Source of the DNA: Alphaproteobacteria bacterium
GTDB taxonomy: Bacteria; Pseudomonadota; Alphaproteobacteria; Geminicoccales; Geminicoccaceae
Direction of reading: 5' to 3'
DNA: 64,000 nt
Assembly: GCA_026990035.1 (NCBI GenBank)
Contig: JALSIM010000041.1
Span: 186,001 to 250,000, forward strand
This document shows, piece by piece, positions 39,826-49,300 of the stretch. Below the pieces are notes generated by a model that searched no databases, was not told the origin of the DNA, and saw only the letters and a program-made list of their open reading frames with translations. The position numbers and the translations under genes were made by a program. The stretch's first letter is position 1; every line of letters begins with the position of its first letter.

Positions 39826-40301
39826 ACGCGAGGAAACCCCGAATGCGCTTCCGCAAGCGACAACGGCTGGTCCTGCTCGTCGTCGGCATGCTGCTCCTCA
39901 GTGGCGCCACGGCGCTCGTGCTCGCCTCGCTCCAGGACAGCATCGCCTTCTTCGCCACCCCGAGCGAACTCGCCGCCCGCCAGGTGGAGCCGGGCAAGAC
40001 CTTCAGGATCGGCGGCCTCGTCGTCGAAGGGAGCGTCGTCCGCGAGGCGGACGGTACCGTCCGCTTCGCCGTCACCGACACGGCCGAGGAAGTGCCGGTC
40101 GTCTACCGCGGGCTGCTGCCCGATCTCTTCCGCGAGGGCCAGGGTGTGGTGGCCCTGGGCAAGCTCGCCGAGGACGGCACCTTCGTTGCCAGCGAGGTGC
40201 TGGCCAAGCACGACGAGCAGTACATGCCGAGGGAAGTGAGCGACGCCCTCAAGGAAGCGGGTTACTGGGAAGACCAGAAGGAAGCGGAGAACGCGCGATG
40301 A
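39822..40301 (+). CDS. ccmE: Heme chaperone CcmE
   Basis: Periplasmic membrane-anchored protein that covalently holds heme and passes it to CcmF. 159 residues from a GTG overlapping the ccmD stop; an ATG at 39843 is an alternative. An N-terminal anchor ([20 protein letters not shown]) is followed by an OB-fold. The heme-binding His lies in [11 protein letters not shown], with the Tyr that completes the motif. Both flanking overlaps (GTGA and ATGA) indicate tight translational coupling. Confidence 0.95.
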   Translation: MNARKPRMRFRKRQRLVLLVVGMLLLSGATALVLASLQDSIAFFATPSELAARQVEPGKTFRIGGLVVEGSVVREADGTVRFAVTDTAEEVPVVYRGLLPDLFREGQGVVALGKLAEDGTFVASEVLAKHDEQYMPREVSDALKEAGYWEDQKEAENAR

Positions 40302-42280
40302 CCATCGAACTGGGCCATTTCGCCTTGGTGCTGGCTTTCGCCGTGGCCGTCGTCCAAGGCACCCTGCCGCTGTACGGCGCGGCGCGGCGGGATCCGGTGC
40401 TGACGGGCATCGCCCCCTATGCGGCGGTGGCCCAGTTCCTGCTCGTGGCCTTCGCCTTCGCGACCCTCGTCCAGGCCTATCTGGTGAGCGATTTCTCGGT
40501 CCGCAACGTGTTCGAGAACTCGCATTCGAGCAAACCCTTCTTCTACAAGCTGGCCGGAACCTGGGGCAATCACGAAGGATCGCTCGTCCTCTGGGTCCTG
40601 ATCCTGACCCTGTTCGGGGCCGGCGTCGCCGTCTTCGGCCGCCGTTTGCCGCCGACCTTCATGGCCCGGGTGCTGGGCATGCAGGGCCTGATTTCGGTCG
40701 GCTTCCTGTCGTTCATGCTCCTGACCTCGAACGCCTTCCTCCGGCTCGATCCGGCGCCGGCCGACGGTCGCGGCCTCAATCCGATCCTCCAGGATCCCGG
40801 TCTCGCCCTGCATCCGCCGTTCCTCTATCTCGGCTATGTCGGCTTCTCGACCGCCTATTCCTTCGCCATGGCGGCGCTCCTGGAGGGACGCGTCGATCCG
40901 AGCTGGGCACGCTGGCTGCGCCCCTGGGTGCTGGTCGCCTGGCTGTTCCTCACCTTCGGCATCGCGCTGGGAAGCTGGTGGGCCTATTACGAGCTCGGCT
41001 GGGGCGGCTGGTGGTTCTGGGATCCGGTGGAGAACTCCTCCTTCATGCCCTGGCTGGTGGGCACGGCCCTTCTCCATTCGGCGATCGTTCTCGAGAAGCG
41101 CAACGCCCTCAAGAGCTGGACGATCCTGCTCGCGATCCTGACCTTCGCCCTTTCGCTCCTGGGAACCTTCCTCGTTCGTTCGGGGGTGCTGACCTCGGTC
41201 CATGCCTTCGCCACCGATCCCGCGCGGGGCGTCTACATCCTGTTGCTGCTGCTGATCGCCGTCGGCGGCTCCCTCGCCCTGTTCGCGATCCGCGCCCCGG
41301 CGATGCAGGGCGGTTCGCTGTTCGCGCCGATTTCCCGCGAGGGGGCGCTGGTGCTCAACAACCTGCTCCTGTCGACGGCGACGGCGACGGTGCTGCTGGG
41401 AACTCTGTACCCGCTGGCGCTGGAGGCCCTCACCGGGGCCAAGATCTCGGTGGGCCCGCCCTATTTCAACGCCACCTTCGTGCCGCTGATGATCCCGCTG
41501 GTGCTGGCGATACCGATCGGGACCATGTTGTCCTGGAAACGGGGGGACCTTCCCGGCGTCTTGTCGCGGCTCAAGCTGGCGGTGGCGGCTTCGGTGCTGG
41601 TGGCCGCCGCCTATCTCGCGCTGTTCGACTGGCGCGGCGTGCTGGCCGCCTTCGGCTACGCCTTGGCGGCATGGGTCATCCTCGGCTCGCTGCTCGAGCT
41701 CGCCGGCCGCATCGCCCTCTTCCGTGTTCCGCTGGGACGGAGCTGGAACCGCTTCAAGGGACTGCCGCGCTCCGCCCTGGGCATGACCACCGCCCATGTC
41801 GGGCTCGGCATTTTCCTCATCGGCGTGACCGCCACCACGAGCGGCCAGATCGAGCGGATCCTCGTCATGAAACCCGGCGAGACCGTGACCCTGGCCGGCT
41901 ACGAGGTGACCTTCGAGGGGGTGAGCGAACGGCCGGGACCGAACTACATCGCGGAGCGGGGCACCTTCTCGGCCCGGCGTGACGGTGAGCTCGTCGCCGA
42001 GATCCATTCCGAACGCCGCTTCTATCCGGTGGAAGGACAGACCACCACCGAAGCGGGCATCGACACCACCCTGTGGCGCGACCTCTACTTCGTCATCGGT
42101 GACAAGGTCGGCGAGGAAGGGGGGCGGACCGTGCGCCTCTATTTCAACCCGCTGGTCGTCTGGCTGTGGGGCGGGCTCGTGGTGATGGCCGTCGGCGGCT
42201 TCGTTTCCCTCAGCGACCGCAGGCTCCGGGTCGGCGCCCCGACGCCGGCGAAAATCCGGACCGCACCCGCCGAGGCGTAG
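40298..42280 (+). CDS. ccmF: Cytochrome c heme lyase subunit CcmF
   Basis: Inner-membrane protein that transfers heme from holo-CcmE to apocytochrome c. 660 residues with about 15 membrane segments. The tryptophan-rich WWD motif is in [21 protein letters not shown], with [16 protein letters not shown] upstream and the family histidines in [12 protein letters not shown] and SVHAFATDP. The C-terminal periplasmic region ends in a helix ([18 protein letters not shown]). The ATG overlaps the ccmE stop as ATGA. Confidence 0.97.
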   Translation: MTIELGHFALVLAFAVAVVQGTLPLYGAARRDPVLTGIAPYAAVAQFLLVAFAFATLVQAYLVSDFSVRNVFENSHSSKPFFYKLAGTWGNHEGSLVLWVLILTLFGAGVAVFGRRLPPTFMARVLGMQGLISVGFLSFMLLTSNAFLRLDPAPADGRGLNPILQDPGLALHPPFLYLGYVGFSTAYSFAMAALLEGRVDPSWARWLRPWVLVAWLFLTFGIALGSWWAYYELGWGGWWFWDPVENSSFMPWLVGTALLHSAIVLEKRNALKSWTILLAILTFALSLLGTFLVRSGVLTSVHAFATDPARGVYILLLLLIAVGGSLALFAIRAPAMQGGSLFAPISREGALVLNNLLLSTATATVLLGTLYPLALEALTGAKISVGPPYFNATFVPLMIPLVLAIPIGTMLSWKRGDLPGVLSRLKLAVAASVLVAAAYLALFDWRGVLAAFGYALAAWVILGSLLELAGRIALFRVPLGRSWNRFKGLPRSALGMTTAHVGLGIFLIGVTATTSGQIERILVMKPGETVTLAGYEVTFEGVSERPGPNYIAERGTFSARRDGELVAEIHSERRFYPVEGQTTTEAGIDTTLWRDLYFVIGDKVGEEGGRTVRLYFNPLVVWLWGGLVVMAVGGFVSLSDRRLRVGAPTPAKIRTAPAEA

Positions 42281-42300
42281 GAGGAAGGGAGCAGAAGGAG

Positions 42301-42885
42301 ATGACCGCGACCACCGAGACCACCGAGACCACCGCTCCTTCGAACCGGCGCGCGTGGCTCTATCTGCTGCCCGTGCTGGTGTTCGTCGTCATCGGCGCGT
42401 TCCTGGCCTTCGGTCTCACCCGTGATCCGTCGGTCCTGCCCTCCGCCCTGCTCGACAAGCCGGCGCCCGAGTTCGAGCTGCCGCCGATCCCGGGGCGGGA
42501 CGATCACGGGTTCAGCCGGGCCGATCTCGGCGGCGAACCGATGCTGGTCAACGTCTGGGCCTCCTGGTGCGTGGCCTGCCGCGCCGAACACCCGCTGCTC
42601 AACCGGCTGGCCCAGGAGGAGGGGGTGATCATCAACGGCCTCAACTACAAGGACCGGGCGGAGGACGCCATGGCCTGGCTCGAGGAGCTCGGCGACCCGT
42701 TCAACTACGTGGGCTGGGACATCAAGGGCCGGGTGGCGATCGAATGGGGGGTGTACGGGGTGCCGGAAACCTTCGTCGTCGACCGCAACGGGACCATCGT
42801 CTACAAACAGGTGGGGCAGATGACACCGCGGGTGATCAACGAGGTCATCCTGCCTCTGATCGAGAAGCTGAGAAGAGAGCAATGA
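42301..42885 (+). CDS. ccmG: Thiol:disulfide interchange protein CcmG/DsbE
   Basis: Periplasmic membrane-tethered thioredoxin that keeps apocytochrome CXXCH cysteines reduced. 194 residues: an N-terminal anchor (LYLLPVLVFVVIGAFLAFGL), then the thioredoxin fold with active site WASWCVACRAEHP and the conserved GVYGVPETFVVD cis-proline region. Preceded by an AGAAGGAG ribosome site directly at the ATG. Overlaps ccmH as ATGA. Confidence 0.95.
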   Translation: MTATTETTETTAPSNRRAWLYLLPVLVFVVIGAFLAFGLTRDPSVLPSALLDKPAPEFELPPIPGRDDHGFSRADLGGEPMLVNVWASWCVACRAEHPLLNRLAQEEGVIINGLNYKDRAEDAMAWLEELGDPFNYVGWDIKGRVAIEWGVYGVPETFVVDRNGTIVYKQVGQMTPRVINEVILPLIEKLRREQ

Positions 42886-43367
42886 AACGCCTGCTGCCGC
42901 TGCTGCTGTCGGCCCTGTTCTGGATCGGGGCGGCCGAGGCCGGGGGGGTGAAACCCGACGAAATGCTCGACGATCCGGTGCTGGAGGCCCGCGCCCGGAC
43001 CTTGGGCAAGCAGCTCCGCTGTCTGGTCTGCCAGAACCAGTCGATCGACGATTCGGATGCGCCGCTGGCCTCCGACATCCGGCGGCTCGTCCGCGAGCGG
43101 CTCGTCGCCGGCGACACCGACGAGGAGGTCAAGGCCTTTCTCGTCGCCCGCTACGGCGAGTTCGTTCTCCTCCGCCCGCCGATCCGGCCGGCCACCTGGC
43201 TGCTCTGGGGCGGACCATTCGCGGTCTTGATCCTGGGAGGAGTCGCGGTAGGCTTGTACATGCGGCGCCGGTCGGCACGCGGCGAGCCCGAGATCGAGGA
43301 GCTGAGCGAGGAAGAACGGGCCCGTCTCGACCGTCTGCTGGCAGGGGAAGGCCGGCCGGCAGGCTGA
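42882..43367 (+). CDS. ccmH: Cytochrome c maturation protein CcmH
   Basis: Thiol protein that resolves mixed disulfides with apocytochrome c. 161 residues: a signal sequence, the redox motif LRCLVCQNQS, a three-helix domain and a C-terminal membrane helix (ATWLLWGGPFAVLILGGVAVGL). Last recognisable ccm gene; ccmI, usually next, is missing and the following 235 bases hold only a possible leader ORF. Confidence 0.95.
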   Translation: MKRLLPLLLSALFWIGAAEAGGVKPDEMLDDPVLEARARTLGKQLRCLVCQNQSIDDSDAPLASDIRRLVRERLVAGDTDEEVKAFLVARYGEFVLLRPPIRPATWLLWGGPFAVLILGGVAVGLYMRRRSARGEPEIEELSEEERARLDRLLAGEGRPAG

Positions 43368-43439
43368 GCGGCACGGCCGGCGGACCGCGGGTCGCGGAAG
43401 CCAGCGACACAGAACAATAAACGAACACAGGGAGGGACG

Positions 43440-43592
43440 ATGGTCCACCGGCGCCCAGACGGCAGCCCGCACCGGCGGTGCGGCCGCGTTCCGGGCGGCC
43501 TCGGGCACCGCCCCGGGCCGGCGATGGACCGGCCCGTTTTCCGCCGGAAGTCCCGGATCCCACCGATCGTCCGGTCGTCCCCGGCGCGGTGA
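43440..43592 (+). CDS. Candidate 50-codon arginine-rich leader ORF
   Basis: ATG 43440 is preceded by AGGGAGG at ideal spacing. It encodes about 50 residues with twelve arginines (MVHRRPDGSPHRRCGR...), ends TGA ten bases before the DUF488 start, and contains a hairpin pair and a terminator-like stem within the frame. No similarity is recognised. The good ribosome site and structured content suggest a regulatory leader, but a chance ORF in GC-rich DNA is possible. Confidence 0.3.
   Translation: MVHRRPDGSPHRRCGRVPGGLGHRPGPAMDRPVFRRKSRIPPIVRSSPAR
43515..43540 (+). terminator. Terminator-like hairpin
   Basis: Stem GGGCCGG (43515-43521) and CCGGCCC (43529-43535) with a 7-base loop, followed by GTTTT. 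It could end ccmDEFGH transcription or act as an attenuator in front of the DUF488 gene; an alternative pairing of CCGGGCGG (43491-43498) with 43508-43516 overlaps its left arm. Confidence 0.5.
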
Positions 43593-43602
43593 GACGGAAC
43601 CG

Positions 43603-43956
43603 ATGATCAGGCTGAAGCGGATCCACGACATGCCGGCGCCCGAGGACGGGGTACGGGTGTTCGTCGACCGGGTGTGGCCGCGCGGGATCGGCAAGGGCGA
43701 GGCGGCCATCGACCTCTGGCTCCGGGACATCGGCCCGAGTACGGAGCTGCGCCGGTGGTTCCGCCACGATCCGGATCGGTTCGAAATCTTCTGCGAACGC
43801 TACTGGGCGGAACTGGAAGGACGGCCGGAGGCGGTGGCGCGGCTGCGCGGGCTCGTCGAGCAGGGGGACGTCACCCTCCTCTACAGTTCCCGCGACCGGG
43901 AACGCAACACCGCGGTGGCCCTCAAGCGCTTTCTGGAGCGCGCCCCCGTTCGCTGA
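43603..43956 (+). CDS. DUF488 family protein, YeaO-like
   Basis: 117-residue protein with the DUF488 features RIHDMPAPEDGVRVFVDRVWPRGI, RRWFRHDPDRFEIFCERY and TLLYSSRDRERNTAVALKRFL. Biochemical role unknown in the family; a conserved Arg/Trp-rich pocket suggests small-molecule or nucleotide binding. It is the first clear gene after the ccm operon. Confidence 0.88.
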   Translation: MIRLKRIHDMPAPEDGVRVFVDRVWPRGIGKGEAAIDLWLRDIGPSTELRRWFRHDPDRFEIFCERYWAELEGRPEAVARLRGLVEQGDVTLLYSSRDRERNTAVALKRFLERAPVR

Positions 43957-44020
43957 GACCGGGGCCGCGGACGGCGCCGGATCCCCGACCCGTACCACCC
44001 GCAGGAGGTGCCGAGGAGAG

Positions 44021-44920
44021 ATGTCGATACCGAAGATCGCCTTCGTCGGACTCGGGGTGATGGGGCGGCCGATGGCCGGACGGCTGGTCGCCGCCGGTCA
44101 TCCGCTGCGGGCCTGGGACCGGGCGGCGGAGGCCTGCGCCGCCGCCCGTGCGGCCGGGATCGAAACCGTGACCTCGGCCGCCGAAGCGGGGCGGGAGGCG
44201 GCGATCGCCATCACCATGCTGCCCACCGGCGAGGATGTGGCCGAGGCGCTCTTCGGGAGGGACGGTCTGCTCGAGAGCTTCGCCGCGGGCGGGCTGGTGA
44301 TCGACATGAGCACCGTATTGCCGCTGGAGACCGACGCCCTCGCCGCCCGCCTGCGGGCCGGCGGCTGGCGGTTCCTCGACGCGCCGGTGGGTCGCGGCTC
44401 CCGGGAGGCCGCCGAGGGCCGCCTCCTGATCATGGCCGGCGGCAGCGAGGAGGATCTGGAAGAGGCGCGACCGGTGCTTTCCCGGCTCGGCGACACCATC
44501 GTCCATTGCGGACCGGTGGGCAGCGGCGCCCGCGCCAAGATCGTCAACAACTATCTGTCGATCGTGACCAACGTGGTCACCGCCGAGGCCCTGGTGCTGG
44601 CCGAGCGCTGCGGCCTCGACCGCGAGGCGGCGCTCGCGGTCATGCGCGGCACCCCGGCCGGCCGGGGCCATCTCGGTACCACCTATCCGGCCAAGGTTCT
44701 GGCCGGCGATGTCACTCCGGGCTTCGCCGTCGATCTCGCCCACAAGGATCTCCGGCTCGCCCTCGAGCTGGCGGCGCGCCTGCGCTGTCCTCTGGCCACC
44801 GGGGCGGCCGCCGAGGCGGCCTACACCCTGGCCCGGGCCCGGGGTCGTGGCCGCGAGGACTGGACGGCGATCCTCGAGGTTCTCGCCGAGGCCCCTGACG
44901 TGGGGCGGAAAAGACGGTAG
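44021..44920 (+). CDS. Beta-hydroxyacid dehydrogenase family reductase, YihU (sulfolactaldehyde reductase)-like
   Basis: 299-residue NAD(P)-dependent reductase. N-terminal Rossmann motif IAFVGLGVMGRPMAG; catalytic Lys173 in RAKIVNNYLS. The rest resembles E. coli YihU closely: VIDMSTVLPLETD, DAPVGRGSREAAEGRLLIMAGG, RGTPAGRGHLGTTYPAKVLAGD, FAVDLAHKDLRLAL, and a GRGREDWTAILE end. YihU reduces 3-sulfolactaldehyde in sulfoquinovose breakdown. In the substrate loop the usual VGRTS reads VGRGS, so a related aldehyde such as succinic semialdehyde or glyoxylate derivatives cannot be excluded. No other sulfoglycolysis gene is adjacent. Confidence 0.8.
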   Translation: MSIPKIAFVGLGVMGRPMAGRLVAAGHPLRAWDRAAEACAAARAAGIETVTSAAEAGREAAIAITMLPTGEDVAEALFGRDGLLESFAAGGLVIDMSTVLPLETDALAARLRAGGWRFLDAPVGRGSREAAEGRLLIMAGGSEEDLEEARPVLSRLGDTIVHCGPVGSGARAKIVNNYLSIVTNVVTAEALVLAERCGLDREAALAVMRGTPAGRGHLGTTYPAKVLAGDVTPGFAVDLAHKDLRLALELAARLRCPLATGAAAEAAYTLARARGRGREDWTAILEVLAEAPDVGRKRR

Positions 44921-44953
44921 GTTGCGGGCAACGTTCCAGCGAACGAGGCTGCG

Positions 44954-47053
44954 ATGCCCGGTGACCCCCTGCCCGCGGTTTGCCCCCACGACTGTCCGAG
45001 CGTCTGCGCCCTGGAGATCGAGAGAACGCCCGAGGGACGGCTCGGACGCGTGCACGGCAGTCGGCGCAATCCCTACACCGCCGGCGTCGTCTGCGCCAAG
45101 GTCGCCCGCTATGCGGAGCGCCTCCATCATCCCGAGCGCCTCCTCCATCCGCTGCGGCGGGACGGTCCGAAGGGCTCCGGACGGTTCGTCCGCATCGGCT
45201 GGGAGGAAGCGCTCGACAGGGTCGCCGAGGCCTTCCTGGAAGCCGAGCGGCGGCACGGTCCGGAATCGGTCTGGCCGTACTACTACGCCGGAACCATGGG
45301 CCATGTGCAGCGCGACGGCATCAACCGCCTGACCCATGTGAAGAAATACTCGCGCTTCTATTCGACGATCTGCGTCCGCCTCGCCGATACCGGATGGGAG
45401 GCCGGCTGCGGCCGCCGCTGGGGCGTGCCGCCGGAGGAGATCGGCGAGCATTCCGAGCTGATCGTCGTCTGGGGATGCAACCCCGTCTCCACCCATGTCA
45501 ATCTCATGACCCACATCGCCCGCGCCCGGAAGGAACGGGGCGCGAGGCTGGTGGTGGTCGATCCCTACCGTTCGCCCACCGCCCGCCGGGCCGATCTGCA
45601 TCTGGCGCTGGCCCCGGGAACCGACGGGGCACTGGCCTGCGCGGTGATGCACGTCCTCTTCGCCGAGGGCTACGCGGACTGGGACTATCTGCGCCGCTAC
45701 AGCGACTGTCCCGAGGATCTCGCCGCCCATCTGCGGAGCCGCGGGCCGGCCTGGGCGGCGGCGATCACCGGCCTGTCGGCCGAGGAGATCACCGCCTTCG
45801 CCCGTCTCTACGGCCGCACCCGGCGGGCCTATCTGCGTCTCGGCTACGGTTTCACCCGTTCCCGCAACGGTGCCGCCAACATGCACGCGGTGAGCTGCCT
45901 GCCGGTGGTCACCGGCGCCTGGCGCCATCCCGGGGGCGGCGCGCTCTACAGCATGAGCGGCCTGTATCGGCTCGACAAGACGGTGATCGAGGGGCTGGAC
46001 GCGGTCGATCCGACGGTCCGGCTGCTCGACCAGTCGCGCATCGGACCGATCCTCACCGGCGATGCCGAGGCCCTCGGCGGCGGGCCGCCGGTCACCGCGA
46101 TGCTGATCCAGAACACCAATCCGATGTGCGTCGCACCCGAGCTCGCCAGGGTCCATGCCGGCTTCGCCCGCGAGGATCTGTTCGTCTGCGTGCACGAGCA
46201 ATTCATGACCGACACCGCGCGGATGGCGGACGTGGTGCTGCCGGCGACCATGTTCCTGGAGCACGACGACATCTACACCGCATCCGCCCACAGCCGTCTC
46301 CAGATCAGCCGCAAGCTGCTCGAGCCGCCGGGGGAATGCCGCTCCAACCACCGGGTGATCGCCGAGCTCGCGAAGCGGCTGGGGGCCGAACATCCGGGCT
46401 TCGCCATGTCGGAGCGGGAGCTGATCGAGGATCTGCTGGCCCGTTCGGGGCTGCCCGATGCGTCGCGGATCGAGGATGGCGGCTGGGAGATGCTGCCGGA
46501 TTTCGCCACCGCCCACCATCTGCGCGGCTTTCCCACCGCCGACGGGAGGTTCCGTTTCCGCCCCGACTGGTCCGCCTTCGGTCCGGCCCACGCGGTGATG
46601 CCGCCCCTGCCCGATCATCTGCCGCTGATCGAGGAGGTGACACCCGAGCGGCCGTTCCGGCTGGTGGCGCCGCCCGCGCGCGATTTCCTCAACACCAGCT
46701 TCACCGAAACGCCGACCTCGCTGGCGAAGGAGAAACGGCCGACGGCCCTCCTCCATCCCGGGACGATGCGACGGCTCGGCCTCCGGGAAGGCGACCTCGT
46801 GCGGCTCGGCAACGACCGTGGCTCGGTCCTCCTCCATGTCGCGGCGGGGGAGGGGCAGCGCCCGGAAACCGTGGTGGTCGAGGGCATCTGGCCCAACCGT
46901 CACTGGATCGAAGGGATCGGCATCAACCTCCTGATCGGCGCCGATCCGCCGCCGCCGGCGGGCGGCGGCGCCTTCCACGACACCGCCGTCCGGCTGGAAC
47001 CGGTGCGCGCGGAGGCGACCGGCGACCGGGCGGCGACCGCGGCCCCCGCCTGA
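44954..47053 (+). CDS. Molybdopterin oxidoreductase (DMSO reductase superfamily)
   Basis: Cytoplasmic-looking molybdoenzyme of 699 residues with no Tat signal. A 4Fe-4S site is formed by Cys10, Cys14, Cys18 (CPHDCPSVC) and Cys47. The presumed molybdenum ligand is Cys140 in STICVRLADTG. Pterin-binding stretches VVWGCNPVSTHVN and LVVVDPYRSPTARRADLHLALAPGTDGALA follow, and AHSRLQIS, SFTETPTSLAKEK and the C-terminal beta-barrel with GDLVRLGNDRGSV complete the family. Substrate unknown. No iron-sulfur or membrane subunit follows, so electrons would pass to a soluble carrier. It starts 33 bases after the YihU-like gene, suggesting one operon. Confidence 0.9.
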   Translation: MPGDPLPAVCPHDCPSVCALEIERTPEGRLGRVHGSRRNPYTAGVVCAKVARYAERLHHPERLLHPLRRDGPKGSGRFVRIGWEEALDRVAEAFLEAERRHGPESVWPYYYAGTMGHVQRDGINRLTHVKKYSRFYSTICVRLADTGWEAGCGRRWGVPPEEIGEHSELIVVWGCNPVSTHVNLMTHIARARKERGARLVVVDPYRSPTARRADLHLALAPGTDGALACAVMHVLFAEGYADWDYLRRYSDCPEDLAAHLRSRGPAWAAAITGLSAEEITAFARLYGRTRRAYLRLGYGFTRSRNGAANMHAVSCLPVVTGAWRHPGGGALYSMSGLYRLDKTVIEGLDAVDPTVRLLDQSRIGPILTGDAEALGGGPPVTAMLIQNTNPMCVAPELARVHAGFAREDLFVCVHEQFMTDTARMADVVLPATMFLEHDDIYTASAHSRLQISRKLLEPPGECRSNHRVIAELAKRLGAEHPGFAMSERELIEDLLARSGLPDASRIEDGGWEMLPDFATAHHLRGFPTADGRFRFRPDWSAFGPAHAVMPPLPDHLPLIEEVTPERPFRLVAPPARDFLNTSFTETPTSLAKEKRPTALLHPGTMRRLGLREGDLVRLGNDRGSVLLHVAAGEGQRPETVVVEGIWPNRHWIEGIGINLLIGADPPPPAGGGAFHDTAVRLEPVRAEATGDRAATAAPA

Positions 47054-47080
47054 ACCGAGCGCCTCGCCGGACGATGCCGT

Positions 47081-49117
47081 TCAGGCCGCCCGGATGCCGG
47101 CGAGGAAGTCCTCGACGCAGTCCCGCAACTCGGCGGTACGGCGGGCCACCACGGTCACCGCTTCGCGCACCCGACCCGCGGCCCCGTCGGTGAGATCGGC
47201 CGCCTCGCGCAACTCGCCGATGGACGTCGTGGCCCGGGCCGTCTCCGTGGCCGCCTTCTCGGCGCTGCGGGCCATCTCCCGCACGGCGGCGTTCTGCTCC
47301 TCCGTGGCCCCGGCGATCCCGCCCGCGGCCTCGTCGAGCTCGGAAAGAACGCCGTGGACCCGCTCCACCGCCGCGACCACTTCGCCCGTCGCCCGGCCGA
47401 TGTTCTCGACCAGGGCCCGGACCTTCTCGGTGGCGTCGGCGGTCGCCCCGGCCAGGTTCTTGACCTCGCCGGCGACCACCGCGAATCCCCTGCCCACCTC
47501 GCCGGCCCGTGCCGCCTCGATGGTCGCGTTGAGGGCCAGCATGTGGGTCTGCTCGGTGATCGAGGAGATGAGGCCGAGAACCTCCTCGATCCGGCGGGTC
47601 GCCTCGGCCAGCTCGCCCGCCACCCGGCGTGCCTGTGCGGCATCCTCCACCGCGCCGCCGGCCATTGTCGAGGAGCGGTCGGCCCGGGCGGCGATCTCCG
47701 CCACCGAGGCGCTCAGCTCCTGGACCGCCGCGGCCATCGCCTGCACTTCGGCGGACGCCTGCTCGGCGCTGCCGCCGATGGCGGCGGCGTTGGCGCGGCT
47801 CGACCGGGCGGTCCGGGCCATGTCCTCGGCCGCGCCGTCGAGACCCGTGGTGGTGTCGACGAGGGTCGCGACCACCTCGCCGATCCGGTCGCCGAACCGG
47901 CCCATCAGCTCCTCCAGACGCCGGGCGCGGATCGCCCTGCGCTTCTCCTCGCGATCGCTCTTCTCGCGGATCTCGCGGAAGCGTTCGAGCGCTCTCGCCA
48001 TCACCCCGATCTCGTCGCGGCGCCCGGTCTCGACGATCTCGATGGAGGTGTCGCCTTCCGCGAGGCGACTGGTCTTGGCCACGAGCGCGGCGAGCGGGGC
48101 GGTGATGCTGCGCGAGACGAGCCCGGCCAGCAACAGGATCAGCACGAGCGCGAGGAGGGCGAGTGCGCCGAAGCGCCGGGCGTCGGTCGCCGCGGCCTCC
48201 GCCAGCGCGTCCGCCCGGGTCGCGAGCAGGGCGACGAAACGATCCTCCACCTCCTTCATCGCGTCGATCTTGCGGGTCATCGCGGCGAACCATTCCTCGC
48301 CCGTGACCGCTCCGAGATCACCGGCGCCGAGGCTCGCGGTGACGATCCCGCGGAGACGCGAGACCTCCGCGAACGGTGCGCTCCGGACGAGCCGCTCGAG
48401 CAGGGCGCCCATCTCCGCATCCGCCCAGAAGCGGGCCTCTTCCAGATGGCGCTCCTGGAGCAGGAGCCGGCGCAGGAATCCGTTGTAGAGCTCGGCATCG
48501 AAGCGCCCGCGACCGAAGCCGACGGTCCCCAGCGCCCGCGCCTGCCCGGCCAGCTCCTTGGCCTCGAGCAGATGCACGTGACCGGTGATCGCCCGGATCA
48601 TCGCCGGATCGGTGGCGATACCGATCATCGCCCTGGTGGTGTCCAGGAGATGCCGGATGAAACCGGTGTAGATTCCGACCATCCCGGCCAGATCGGTGGC
48701 CAGCACATCGACCTTCCGACGCAGCTCCGGAAGCGCCTCGAGCCGGGCGAGATCCTCCGCGAGATCCCGCAGGAAACCGCTGTTCCCGTCGATGTCTCCG
48801 GTGCGCGCGAGGGCGTTCCGCAGCGCCGCGAAGGCGGCGTCGGTGGCGGCGCGCTGTCGCGGCAGCTCCGCGCCGAAACGCGCGCCGCCGCTGCCGATGA
48901 AGCCCGCCGACATGCCCCGCTCCTTCTGGAGCTCGTGGACCAGCGCCCCCATGTCCGGGCCGAGGGCGACGATCCGCGCGATCCTTCCGGTCTCCCGGGC
49001 GACGGTTCGTTCCCGATCGAAAAGAAACGCCGCGACCACGGCCAGCGCCAGCAGCGGCAGGGCGGCGAGAAAGAGGATGCGGGTGCGGATCTTCACCCGC
49101 GCCAGCAGCGGAGACAT
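47081..49117 (-). CDS. Methyl-accepting chemotaxis protein with NIT sensor domain
   Basis: 678-residue receptor. An N-terminal helix (RILFLAALPLLALAVVAAFLF), a periplasmic nitrate/nitrite-sensing NIT domain (ELQKERGMSAGFIGSGG opening, LLLQERHLEEARFW later), a second helix (FGALALLALVLILLLAGLV), a HAMP domain (RLAEGDTSIEI...GRRDEIGVMARALERFREI), and the signalling hairpin ISSITEQTHMLALNATIEAARAGEVGRGFAVVAGEVKNLA. ATG 49117 follows AAGGAGGT at ideal distance. No chemotaxis genes are adjacent; ligand inferred as nitrate/nitrite only from the domain type. Confidence 0.93.
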   Translation of the reverse strand: MSPLLARVKIRTRILFLAALPLLALAVVAAFLFDRERTVARETGRIARIVALGPDMGALVHELQKERGMSAGFIGSGGARFGAELPRQRAATDAAFAALRNALARTGDIDGNSGFLRDLAEDLARLEALPELRRKVDVLATDLAGMVGIYTGFIRHLLDTTRAMIGIATDPAMIRAITGHVHLLEAKELAGQARALGTVGFGRGRFDAELYNGFLRRLLLQERHLEEARFWADAEMGALLERLVRSAPFAEVSRLRGIVTASLGAGDLGAVTGEEWFAAMTRKIDAMKEVEDRFVALLATRADALAEAAATDARRFGALALLALVLILLLAGLVSRSITAPLAALVAKTSRLAEGDTSIEIVETGRRDEIGVMARALERFREIREKSDREEKRRAIRARRLEELMGRFGDRIGEVVATLVDTTTGLDGAAEDMARTARSSRANAAAIGGSAEQASAEVQAMAAAVQELSASVAEIAARADRSSTMAGGAVEDAAQARRVAGELAEATRRIEEVLGLISSITEQTHMLALNATIEAARAGEVGRGFAVVAGEVKNLAGATADATEKVRALVENIGRATGEVVAAVERVHGVLSELDEAAGGIAGATEEQNAAVREMARSAEKAATETARATTSIGELREAADLTDGAAGRVREAVTVVARRTAELRDCVEDFLAGIRAA

Positions 49118-49300
49118 CGGGACCTCCTTGCTGTTTCGCCTGTCCCACCATCCATCCGTCGCGCATGGCGACGAATGCGCACCGCCGCGGGGATGAATAG
49201 GGATCGATCCCCAAGATTTCGTTAACATCGTCGAACGGGCTCCCCGCCGGGCGGATCGCGTTCCCGGCCGGGGAAAGGGCGGGCGGCGGCCGGCCGCCGT

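Noticed and set aside
43922-46978. 1018-codon minus-strand open frame opposite the reductase and molybdoenzyme genes
   Set aside because: Shadow of two well-supported plus-strand genes; no recognisable domain.
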